Source: Acanthaster planci (lineage: Eukaryota; Echinodermata; Asteroidea; Valvatida; Acanthasteridae). From it: a stretch of 64,000 bases of DNA. Below, one piece after another: positions 14,301 through 25,200 of this stretch; position 1 is the stretch's first letter; the number at the start of each line of letters is the position of its first letter. The position numbers were made by a program, and so were the translations under genes. The DNA lies in assembly GCF_001949145.1 (NCBI RefSeq), contig NW_019091527.1, positions 351,999-415,998 on the forward strand, in the 5' to 3' direction. The notes beneath the pieces were generated by a model. That model did no database searches and was not told the DNA's origin. It was given only the letters and a program-made list of their open reading frames with translations.

Positions 14301-14911
14301 GGACAGAATGCACGTCAATGTAATAACATTGTGAACCTTTGCGAACCTCAAGAAAACGAGACGATCCCGTCTGGGAACGGAGCCTGTTTCCAGAAATCCT
14401 CGGTCTAAGAATTTCCCCCAAGTAATCCTTAACCTGTATCAATACCCTGTATGGTACTTTTTTTTTAGTTTTGTCATAAAGCTGGTTACTGAACAGCACA
14501 AGGCTATTTTATTAAGTGTTTTCGAGGTGATGCGGGTTCCGTGGGTGGGGCTGTACCAGGGTCAGACTGTCTTATTCCGATCAACACGAAAACCGGCACC
14601 TACTTTAAACGAAGCCATTCACCTCATCCATGAAACCCACCTTCAGGGGTTGTAATTACTGTCACTAACACCGTCAATGTGGATACATGTTATTACCAAT
14701 ACTTATCAAAGAAGGTATCGTTTTGTAATTACTATAGGACAGACAATCAAACGATCGTCATGGCTTTTGTCGAAGTGAACGCATGTATCGCCAATGCCAC
14801 TACTTAGCGCCGTCGACATTGACACCATTAGAAGCTGCATGGGCCCACTTCGAACGATCCGTTTTCGTCCAACCTGACCAGGCCTACTTAATGACGAGAA
14901 TAGCCCTATGG

Positions 14912-15160
14912 TGACGACAGCGACGGTAACAAAAAGACAATGCTACAAGTGAAAGCCAAGATGATGGCCAAGATAACGAAAGGGCAAAATGACGGCGACG
15001 AAGGCATAATGTGATGATGAAAATCATGTTGATGGTGGGAATGGTTCAGTTTGGTGGTTGGCTGCGAGTAGCGCTATACTGCTGCTGCAGCTCCTAATAA
15101 CGATAAATCACGATGGCAAGGACGACAAACGACGATGACAATCACGACGGCAAACGTTCC
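14912..15160 (+). repeat. Degenerate trinucleotide-rich stretch (GAY/GRY)
   Basis: The plus strand is dominated by degenerate GAC, GAT and GGC triplets (for example GACGACAGCGACGG and GACGACAAACGACGATGAC), as expected for a decayed triplet microsatellite. No long open frame spans it. Confidence 0.4.
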
Positions 15161-16529
15161 ATATCACAGTGCACGTGGAAGGGGTTGCCCCAACACAATC
15201 AGACATTTTTTAAAGAAGCACCCAAGATCATTGACACATCGCCACCTCGTCTGCCAGGCGAGACGCAATAGAGACGGAGGCCGGATAGGAGAGGACACCA
15301 TAGTGACGCTGACCACTCTATGTCCGTCATCTTAACGATCAGCCACATCCATTTACCACACCGATCAACAGTCGAGTCCAGTGCCGGTGAGGAGACGAAA
15401 GGGGGGGGGGGGAATAAAGCGAGCTTTGCAGCGATGATGACACCACGATTCATCTTCATTACAGGAACGTTTTCAGCAGGATTAAACTTAAAGGGGCATG
15501 CATGCACGAACCGTGCAACCCTAAGTCGAAATCAGATTTGGCTCGCTTCAAGTGTGCATGCAGAAATTGAGTGGGGTTGAACAGTTCCCTTCTATTTAAC
15601 ATCCCACCTATTTGTTTTCTCTCTGTTTTCTTCACCATGAATATTCTCCGAGTTCCGGGTGTGCACATGTCGTTTGAATTGTTGTCGGACAATTTTAAGA
15701 CATTTCCACAATACCAGCTCCCAAAACACATTTCCGATAAAAATTCTAACTGAAGTCAAAAGTTATCTCCTAAAACGTCGCCTCCTAATATCTCCAGCCT
15801 TACCTTGGGACTGATAACACAAGTGGGAGATCATCAATGTTTGAAGGGTGATAAAATCAAGTGCATCCATCCAGATGTTCCTCAGGAGAACTGAAACAAT
15901 GCAAGGCAAAAACTGTTGCTTGGCCAGTAAACAATTGCATGAAACTCTTTCGAGTAGTCTGTAAACATGTTTATACGCTAAACGTGTTTAAACTTGGATG
16001 ATTGGCGTTCAGCCATTGGACATTGGTGTTTAGCAAGTGGACACAAAATGTTCAGCAGCTAAACATGTTTCAAAGTGATAGCAAGATCAAACCTTATTCA
16101 TTGGGAAGCCATTTTCGATCTTGTTCCCTCTATCATATTCACTGTAGTTTGTTAAATGGGGTAGTGCCAGACTGCTTTGGGATCGAAGCCTCACTTTCAC
16201 TTTTGGTGTTAAACGTGGCTGAAAACTTTAGATACATGTACAATAAGTCACAATTTTGAATCTCAAATTAACTTTCATTTCTTTGCTGTTATTTCTTCTC
16301 TCACGTTCCCAAAAAGAAAAGTAACCGCACTTTCGATGTAAGTTGGCTGACATACGAATACAGTCCATTGCTCAGCCCAGTTTCAGAGTGTAGTGGGCGA
16401 GTTGTCTGCGTTGACATTAAGCTTAGCCTCGACCCAGAAAACGGAGTTCTGCAACAACTAGTGCGGAAAGAGAAAAGGTTTAGCAGCCCAGATGACCCAC
16501 GTCAGTACAAGGAGAACCGCAGAGACATT

Positions 16530-16700
16530 TTATTTAATTGTCGTTGAATGCATAATTTAACGACACTTTGTGGCACAAGGGAACGCGTTTGATAATTTTT
16601 CGTTTTGTTCAAATTGTCAGCTGATGATTAGGTTAATGATTTGAAACGTCAAATGACAGTTCAGAGTTAATTAGACTCAAATTCTGTTTGGCATCGCGAG
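16530..16700. promoter_or_regulatory. Possible enhancer: dense homeodomain/Sox/Meis-like motifs
   Basis: The stretch packs TTTAATTG, ATAATTTAAC, a facing Sox-like pair CTTTGTG-G-CACAAGG, GATTAGGTTAATGATTTGA, AAATGACAG and GTTAATTAG into about 170 bp. Outer words TGTCGTT and AACGACA are inverted copies. It lies 6.3 kb upstream of Musashi. This is inference from motif density only. Confidence 0.25.
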
Positions 16701-17603
16701 TAGCTCCCAACAATGTGTAAAACGTAGATTTGAGGAATGTTGGTCTAAAATAGAACGTCACGCCCACGTGACCGTAAGAACTTCGCTTACACTATCCCAG
16801 TTGCGATGCGCAAAGTGAATGGACAAACCGCTAGCCTCGCGTTCAAAATGACGTAGGTCTTAATGGTTGATAAGACATACATAGTTAAGGGGCATTCTCA
16901 GCGTACAGCGAAGTCGAGTGAATTATCTCGAAATTATCAACTGAAAGCAAAGTACAACGACACTGCCTGATGAACGCATGGGCATGCATTAAAGATTCTT
17001 CTCCCAAAATTAAATTGATGACCTAGATGCGGGGGAGCAGAGTTTACTGGCCACTGTGAAACAGATGGGCAGTGTAAATGTAACAGGCATCGCCCGGGCT
17101 GATTAGGAGGGATTGCCGGCTGGTAGCTTCGCCAAACCTTTGGCACGAATTTGTCGTCCGCGGACTTTGATTCTGCAATTTTAAGAGTTGTCCGCTGACT
17201 GATGATGAACTGTAGGCCTGCCTAAACACACCGCGGGCCTCTTTTCCCCCACTCAGAAACGATTTTGTTCCTACCAGACACTCAAGAAATGGAGAGGCCC
17301 CGCAAACTAATTAGCTGGCAGGGGTCGAGGGAATTTATCAACGCGTAACTGCTGTTCGATGGGGTGTTCAGAATTCCTGTGGCAAATACTGTGCGATTTT
17401 TAAATGCATATTTCAAGGATTTGGTCAATTTATCAAATTACAAAGGGTGGTGATATACAGCACGTGTGTGCGACTGTTGAGGGACGCATCGACAGATGAT
17501 TTGCGAGACTGCAACTGTGTACAACCAAAAAGCTGCCTTCGACCGAGTCGAACTGGGTCATCATGTAAAACATGACGGATATGCGCTTTGAGTTTTGCAG
17601 CGT

Positions 17604-17761
17604 GGGCGTTTCACAATAGTGCGCCTCCAAGAGTCTGCAACGCTTTGACCAATCACAATCCGCGAAAACTGTAGACCCAATGGAAATGGTCGACAAATTT
17701 CGCGCGTAGTGATTGGCCAACGCGTTGCAAACTCTTGGAGACGCACTATTGTGAATCGCCC
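17604..17761. mobile_element. Inverted-repeat (MITE-like) element, arms about 65 bp
   Basis: The left arm starts GGGCGTTTCACAATAGTGCG and the right arm is its near-complementary copy ending CGCACTATTGTGAATCGCCC. Arms pair over about 65 bp with scattered mismatches around a spacer of about 28 bp. Both arms carry a CCAAT-type word (GACCAATCAC and GTGATTGGCC). No clear target duplication was seen. A MITE or a local palindromic duplication would both explain it. Confidence 0.65.
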
Positions 17762-20700
17762 GTATAATGTTTTGCGTGTTAGAGCATCCCAAAGAAAACG
17801 CACAATTTCTCCTGAATAACTCTTCGGTGAAACTTGTTTTAATTGACTGGCGTTTATGGCAGCGACGGGTCAAATAATGGAACAGATTTTGTTTCCAGTC
17901 TATGAGAACAAGATTTTATGAAAGTATATTAATTTAAAAATGAATGACTACCGGTTGTTAAATTTCTTTCTCTTGTTGTTGTTTTTGTTTATCATTTTTT
18001 TTGGTCTTTTTTTTTAGTTTCTCTTTTTTAATGAAATAAAAAGCGGTTGAAGATAGCAATTGTAACAAAATTGGGATTGGGTATGGTACACGTCTCGTAA
18101 CCCATTTTTCCCCTCAGGACTGAAAGTGGAGAACTTATTGGGATGAATTTATGGACAGTATTAAGTAATTTATGAATCGGAATGGTCACTTAGAAAGAGA
18201 TGAGATTCTATTAATAAATGTGATAAATTCATCCACGTCACGCCTGCCTTGTCGCATAATCCCCTGCCCCACTGATGGGTGAATGATCATCCTTCCCAAA
18301 ATGTGTCAAATTAGAAGAGAAATCCACAGAGGGTGTTTTCTCCTCTACTCTCTGCTTTTCGTTTCCGTGACCAACATTCCCGGCACAGTTTTGCATCGTG
18401 CCGTGGAGATCGGAATACATTTCCCTCTCTGTGGTTCCCCACGCACACCCTTCTCTGTGCCCATTACCCCCATTAATCAACGAACACTTACAGCTCTACT
18501 TCAACCGAGATCCGATTTCTCGTGCTTTTCTCCTCCTCGAGCGATGCAGAGGATCAGCGCGCTCACCACTGGCCCTTCCCCGCACCGTCAACCGGTCACA
18601 TATACATATATACAAGGCCTGCCTTAATTGGGTTACCGTGTTAGCGTGGAACGCCGAACCATTTATCACTTTAGATGAGGTGGGACGTGGAAGAGACGGA
18701 TTCATCCCAAGGTGTTCGAGAACAAGATGTTCTCATGGACATGACGAGTGCGTTGTTCAGCACAGGGAAAGATACCATGCAAATTTCAATCAGTAAACTC
18801 TACCGAGACAAGGAAGAAACAACGTGAGATGTGAACTTGGATTTTCGTGACTCTCTCTCTCTTCATTGTTACACTGCACGGCCTGTTGAACAACTGTGGA
18901 CATTTCATGAAAGTTCTTTCAGTGACGAGGTGTAATTGGACGTATACTCTGACTAGTTGTGATAATCAGATCACTGAGTAAATAGTTTTGAGCTAATTTT
19001 CAAACGTGTTGATGAAACGTGTACAAGGAAAACATGTCCAATCAGCACTCATCCCCACAATTCTATGACGCACGTATAGTGATTGTTTCATAACGTACAG
19101 CTAAAACGGCTTTTCTCCAAAAGGTGATTGTCCTAATAAAAAAAACCCCGAATCACAGGTGTCCTCTGTAATGCTTCAATGGAATGTAGAGAGTACCTGT
19201 TGTCAAAATGAAGCTTTCTGTCTTTATTTCTCCCCACTGACTCTCTGGGGTAGGTTTAATTATACTGAAGACTGCAACGACTCACAATGGAAGAAAGAAA
19301 AACTATGTACAGGTTAATTCCAAAATATACTTTAATTAATAATGATTAAACTCTTCAAAAATAACATACCATTATAACAAGGACCAAATTGGAGGGCGTA
19401 TCCCTCAATGAGTTGATTATACTGATGCGTAATTTAAATAATTCTATCAACTTTCTTCCACTCTGAGATAACCATTATAAATGCTGCTGCACTTTTGGAA
19501 AATAGATTTTCAAATATTTACAAATGTGCAATAAACATGCAACATAGGTTACAAATATTTGATTAGTGAAACCAAACTTGTAGAATTCAACAAAATCATA
19601 AAATCAACAACCAATCTTTGCAAAGTCTTTGGTGGTGACAGAGTTACTAACTATGGTCCTTCTGAACTATTCATAAGATGAATTTGAATGTGACTGTAAA
19701 TCTGAAATCATAAAACAAATGCTAGGAAATTCAACAAGGTTGAATTATGTTTGGCATGAATATTTATAGTGACATCACAAATTTGTATTCACAGGTGCAT
19801 CTGCACAAAGTACGAACCAAAAGCCATGATGAGCTCCAAATGATGGATGGGCAGTGATGAGAGGTCCTCCTCCCAAGGGATAAACTGCTTCAAGGAGATT
19901 TTTTCCAGTCACAGCCCAAGTGTTACTTTTTGATGAACAAGAAACACCATTCATCGTTTGAAAGCAATGTATACTTTGTGACTTCAAGGGTGAAATAGTG
20001 CACAGACCCACTTGTGTTGGGCTCCAAGCCACAATACCCTGTGTTTTGTGCAACTACTTGTTACAACTTGACAAGTGTTATGGGTGGGTACAGATCAATC
20101 ATGGGGCAAAGAAGTTCAAGGTGTAATGGATATTTACCTGAGTCCCAAGCAAAATGAAACAAGATGTTTAACCCCAACCTGACTTGAGCTCTCACTCCAT
20201 CGAAACCCTCAATGTACAGATCCAAATGTGTGATTTAGACAAAAAACACCAGCGTCGTCTCACGAACAAATGTCAGACAATGTTTCACCAACATTAGATG
20301 TCAAACATAAATTTGTGCCTCTTTAAAGTGATCCAAGGAATAGTAAAATTCAAAGTTGTGCCTGGACGAAATGTTCATCACATGTACTTACATGTATCAA
20401 CTTAGGCCTGTGAATTGTTTTATTGGATAAAAGAACGTAATTAAGGTAAATGTTTGTTAGGCACTCTACAAGCAGTGATTTAATTGAAAGCTATAAAACA
20501 CAAGTTCCTTTTTTGGTATTTATCTATTTCATGGTTGAAATGCCACTTTACTAGTCAAGAAATAGTTGTAGAAGTAACTAGACGAGCAACCACAAATGAC
20601 TTATCATCAAAACAGCTTACTGTTTGTCAATCAGAGGTGTAAAAAAAAAAAAATAAATAAATGAAAATATCCTCTGTGAACTGTATGGACACCGTTTAAG

Positions 20701-21024
20701 ATATGACAGGAAACCATGAGCACGGACAAAGAGTACACAATGAATGACCGTGGTGATACCTAGAACATGGCATAAACCTGAACAAGAATGGTTATTCAAG
20801 GGGTAAGTTTCCTTTACCACAGGCAGCCATTATGTATCACAATGTCAGAAAGCTTTGGGGGGAAATTGATAAAAAAATGAATGAATTTAAAGCCAAACAA
20901 CAATGCATTTGGGAAAACTATTTTTCACATTTTGTTCGCACGAACTGTGTGCATTCAGTTGTAATGCAAACATGCATGGTTGGGCAGTTTTTGTGGCCCA
21001 CCACGATGTCACAGTGAGGGCACC

Positions 21025-21270
21025 CTGGGGGCGGCTCCAGGATTTGCCAAAGGGGAGGGCACAAACTCAAATGTTAGGGCCACGGCTGTAAAATCAGGGA
21101 GCTTGGGTAACTGGAAACAGAACTGTTTCTTTGTTTTTTTTGTCACATTTTTGTCACATTTATGAGGCTGAGTTCCTCCCTCTATTTTCTTCCCCTCTTC
21201 CTCCTTTTCTTCACTTCTTTATTGTTCGGTGAAAAGAGGGTAAGGCTGCGCCCCCTTGGATCCGCCCCTG
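21025..21270. mobile_element. Small non-autonomous element with GGGGCGGATCC-type inverted ends
   Basis: The left end CTGGGGGCGGCTCCAGG and the reverse complement of the right end, CAGGGGCGGATCCAAGG, are imperfect terminal inverted repeats. Flanks GCACC (21020-21024) and GTACC (21271-21275) agree at 4 of 5 bases. The same family appears at 23077-23294. It sits downstream of the membrane-protein stop codon, perhaps in its 3' UTR. Confidence 0.5.
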
Positions 21271-21894
21271 GTACCCTTGTTGCTATTCGTAACTAGCACA
21301 CTAGGCCAAAGAACTTGTGTCTCCACCAGGTGGTGCCCGTCAGTGAAGGGAGGGTGCTTAAAGTTTCTATATGGCAACACCACCCTACTGGGCTGACACA
21401 CTGCTTGCGTTGAAAGGATGCGCACATAGGTTCTGGAGCATGCTTGACCAACTTCCGTTTAACTACAGACTTTGTGTGAGCCCTGGGTGACCACTTAAAA
21501 CAGTCAACCCAGACAGTGATGGAGCTCAACGCTGCCACAGCAGAAAATGTCTATAAGAAAAAAGGGTCACACAGCGTAGGCTTGTGGTAAAAATGTTCAA
21601 GCCCTCTGCCAATCAACAGACCCGGTCACTTAAAGTTTGACAATGTTACTAATGCTGATTATCAGTAGAGTTATCTACCAAGCACATCATCTCAAGGTTG
21701 AGTGTAAACTCAAAAAATTCTGGCAGTAGGCATTGTAAAATGAATACGCAAGTAAAGACCAGAAAGAGATGCTGCCCGAGGTAGACTTGCACAATGAGAC
21801 TCCATGAGAATTCCACTTACCATTTCAGTGTTGGACCAACTGAGTTGTGCATGACAGACCGAGTAAAAACTACACAGTTTTTGTCTGTTGTTAG

Positions 21895-22180
21895 AGAAAC
21901 TGGCTTTGGAAGCAGAACCTATGGAATATCATTTCCAAACATGCGACCATATGTATTGATTTGAGTTAAAACCATTACACAAATTTTCATTGTAACTGGA
22001 TTTGAACCCCAAACCTGTGGAATGTCATTCCAGCATTCAACCAAGTGATTTGTACGGGCATGGGTTTAAACTAATGAGGAATTTCTTCACTGGAACTAGG
22101 TTGGAACCAGGTTCTGAACTGTGACGAACTCAGCCAGAACCGGATTGGAGTCCAAAAACCACTATTCCACAGACACTGAC
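21895..22180 (-). repeat. Three degenerate tRNA-like units in a row (SINE-type relics)
   Basis: On the minus strand three stretches share a GGAAT(G/A)...ATTCCA(C/T)AGGTT-like core followed by a B-box-like word. The clearest is GGGGTTCAAATCC (about 22003-22015), preceded by TTGGTTGAATGCTGGAATGAC. The others read GGACTCCAATCC (about 22146-22157) and TGCTTCCAAAGCC (about 21904-21916). No intact tRNA can be folded. They start within 60 bp of the membrane-protein stop codon, so they probably lie in its 3' UTR. Confidence 0.4.
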
Positions 22181-22230
22181 ATCGCTGAGTTAACAACACT
22201 GCCAGAATCCCGCTTAAAGGTTGGCTGTCA

Positions 22231-25200
22231 TCAGTAGTCAAAGACAAACTCGTCTGGGTGGTAGAGCCTGTAGACGTACGTACCAATCAGGACGCAGAGC
22301 TGGACCAGCCGGGACACGCCTACCTTCTGCACCAGGCCCTTGGTGGCCACCTCCATGATGGGCCCGCTGGCCGTGTAGGAGAGGGGCTTGGTGGACACCT
22401 CTATGTTGTAGACCACAAGCTGGGTGTAGACAAAGATCAGGGCCAGCTTGACCATGCAGGGGGAGTGCCAGGCAGAAGGGGGCATCTCATCACTGGAATC
22501 ATCATAGTCATCTGACTGTGTGAGTGCGAAACAAACGGGAAGAAGATAAGTGGCCCCCCAAAAAACTGGACCAATATGTTGTCAGCCAAGCATAAGGAAT
22601 CGATTAATAGCAGACAATTAAGAAACTATTGCCCAGGCCGATACACATAAAGGGGGAATCAAGCAAAGTTTGATGGGGACTCTCAAATATTCCCACAATT
22701 ACTTCAGTCCTCAAAATAGCGGTTACAAACTATGGGTGTGACGCCGCAACCATACACAAAGTGTGCACGTAATACAAAATAATGTTGGATGAGTGATGAA
22801 GACCAGTGATGCTTGATGATTGAAGGTGGGGTTAGACTCTGTTCCAGTCTTACTGTTCCCGAGTGCTTCTCTCATGCAAACCGTGGAAAAGGTCTCAACG
22901 GTGGGAAAAGGTATACAGAATGAGCCACATGTTTATATTGGCAAATTTGACTGTAAATCGAAACCAAGCCGCAGTGAACATTTCCTGAAAGTGGTGATAG
23001 GAAGCCTTGATACCAATGGATATTTTGTGGTTGTGTTCATTCCAGAATGAGGTGTACATATGTGCATGTCATAATGCAGACATGGATCCGGGGAGGAAGA
23101 GGGATTTAGGGGTCAAACCCCCCTGCTCTGAGACCCCCCCAAAAAAAAAGAAAAAGAAAAAAGGGGGGATGGAGAAAAGAATGAAAATCACTGTATGTTC
23201 AGCATTATTTCGGCTTGTCCACAAAAATGAGAAATTAAAAAATCTCCGGCCTGAACCCTCCCCCCTCCCCGAAACATTTCTGAATCTGCCCCTGTAATGG
23301 GCATTCTGTCATATGCTAAATATTGTCCCAGGAATCCAGAGACGGGGAGGAGTTGAAATTCACAATTGTCTGCAAGAGGTAGTTGGTCGAGGAAGAGAGG
23401 GGCACTTTTCTAACGGTTCGCATCAATGTTTCTATCAAGGTCCTATCTGGTTGTACAGTGACATGTATGTTACTTTTAAACCTTTGGGCAATAACTCAAC
23501 AATATGATAGATAAATATATTCCTTGAGCGAATTGTATCCTGCTAGGAAGGTGTGATGATGCACAGAATGGGGTTCATCTGTTTAGTACATACTGTCACC
23601 TACACACTTATAACCAGATGCTTGTTGTTGGAGTGGTCACATGCGTACTGTTGAAAGTGGTCATCAACCCCACTGCATTACTGCAATAAAAACATTTCCA
23701 GCTGACATGTACTTTCACTCACAAACTGACAAATAAATCCGTATAACTTCATGGTTTCCAACATAACATGGTCTGTGGTATGCAGGGACTGAATTAAATA
23801 TTGGCATATGCATATCCCATTTAGACTGCAGCTTCAACAAACTTTTGCTAAATCCATTTCCTTTTCCTCAGGAAAATATATGTTTCTTTTAGTTAAGATG
23901 ATTCAGGGATGAAGAAAAGAGTGCGTTCTGTTGTTTTTTTTCCTGGCTCGTATGAATCTTCTGGACAGTTAACTGATGTAGGATCTGGTTAAAGTAGTTT
24001 CTGCTCTCTTCTTTCAAATTTCCTTTATCTGAAAACACACCTGTTTAATTTACTTTGACATAAAAATTGTGGATACAATATAATTTGTGTAGAACACCAG
24101 TCCAAAAACCAAAAGAATACACTGCACATCGCAGTGAAACAAAATGACATGAAAGAAAACAATCTAAACCTAGACAAACGCAACAAAAATGAACTGAAAT
24201 AAACCAACAAGAAATGCAGCAAAATGAAATGGAATGAACCAAAGCGAAACAAGATGAAACAAAGTGAAAACAAATTTAACCTCACCTTGCCCAGGCCATT
24301 AACCTGATCTACTGATGAGCAAAAAAAAAAACCAATTTGATATTTCTACTTGAATTTACTACAAATGATTTCACATGGACTACAAAACACCACTTTTGTG
24401 TATTTGCAGGGCACCAGCATATCCTTACATTGTCTATTTGTTTTTCAAATGTCTGTGGTTGGCACAGTGTATACAGGCCTTCCGAAGAAGCAAAAGCTTT
24501 GCCTCAAGACACAAACTGGACAACTGAATAAGCCATTCCCAACGGTATCCAAACAACTCACTTAGTGTTTAAACTTAGGATACTATTTCTCAAATTGGTT
24601 TGGATAGCATTGATGATGTTATCATTCTGCTGCATTTTTTTCTCTTGGTTGTATTCCTGGAGAAAAAAAATGAACGTAAAACTTCACAAGCATTCGCTGG
24701 TGAATTTAGCATTATCCTCGGAAACAGATGTGGCATTTTATTGATGAATCATCAACACAGGTGTACATTGACTCTCGACAATTATCTTTGGGAATAAAAG
24801 CTCAAAAAAAGAAGAAAATGACAAACTAAAAGCACAACCGAAACAAAAATTTGAAAGGAGTAGAGGCAGATACATGGCGATAGAATTTGAAATACGTGTA
24901 GCTGTTTAGCATACACTCTGTGTGTTCCTTGCATGTGGTATTTCTTGACGAAATAAGTTTAGGCTGAAGACTCGAAAAGTCAGATTTTGAAGAAAAAGGT
25001 GTTAATTAAAATTTGTTGAAATATGTTGAAAATGAAAACTTTCTGGAGAGCTGGAAAAACAGCCAAAGAGATTTCATAAGAAATAACTCAGCCAGTTTAC
25101 TCACTTAATGAGCGCCATCTTATTTGTGAAAGAGAGGTGTCACAGTGATTGTGTGACAGTGACAATACACTGGGCGCTTGCTGTCAAAACACTGTAATTA

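Larger units (their letters stand above)
10295..22230. other. About 12 kb intergenic, no convincing gene
   Basis: This lies between the Musashi start and the stop codon of the membrane-protein gene; its right end must include that gene's 3' UTR. Open frames are short and mutually overlapping with no recognisable domain. It contains a hairpin at 11318-11352, a GAY-rich stretch at 14912-15160, a motif cluster near 16530-16700, an inverted-repeat element at 17604-17761, a small transposon at 21025-21270 and tRNA-like units at 21895-22180. Confidence 0.5.
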
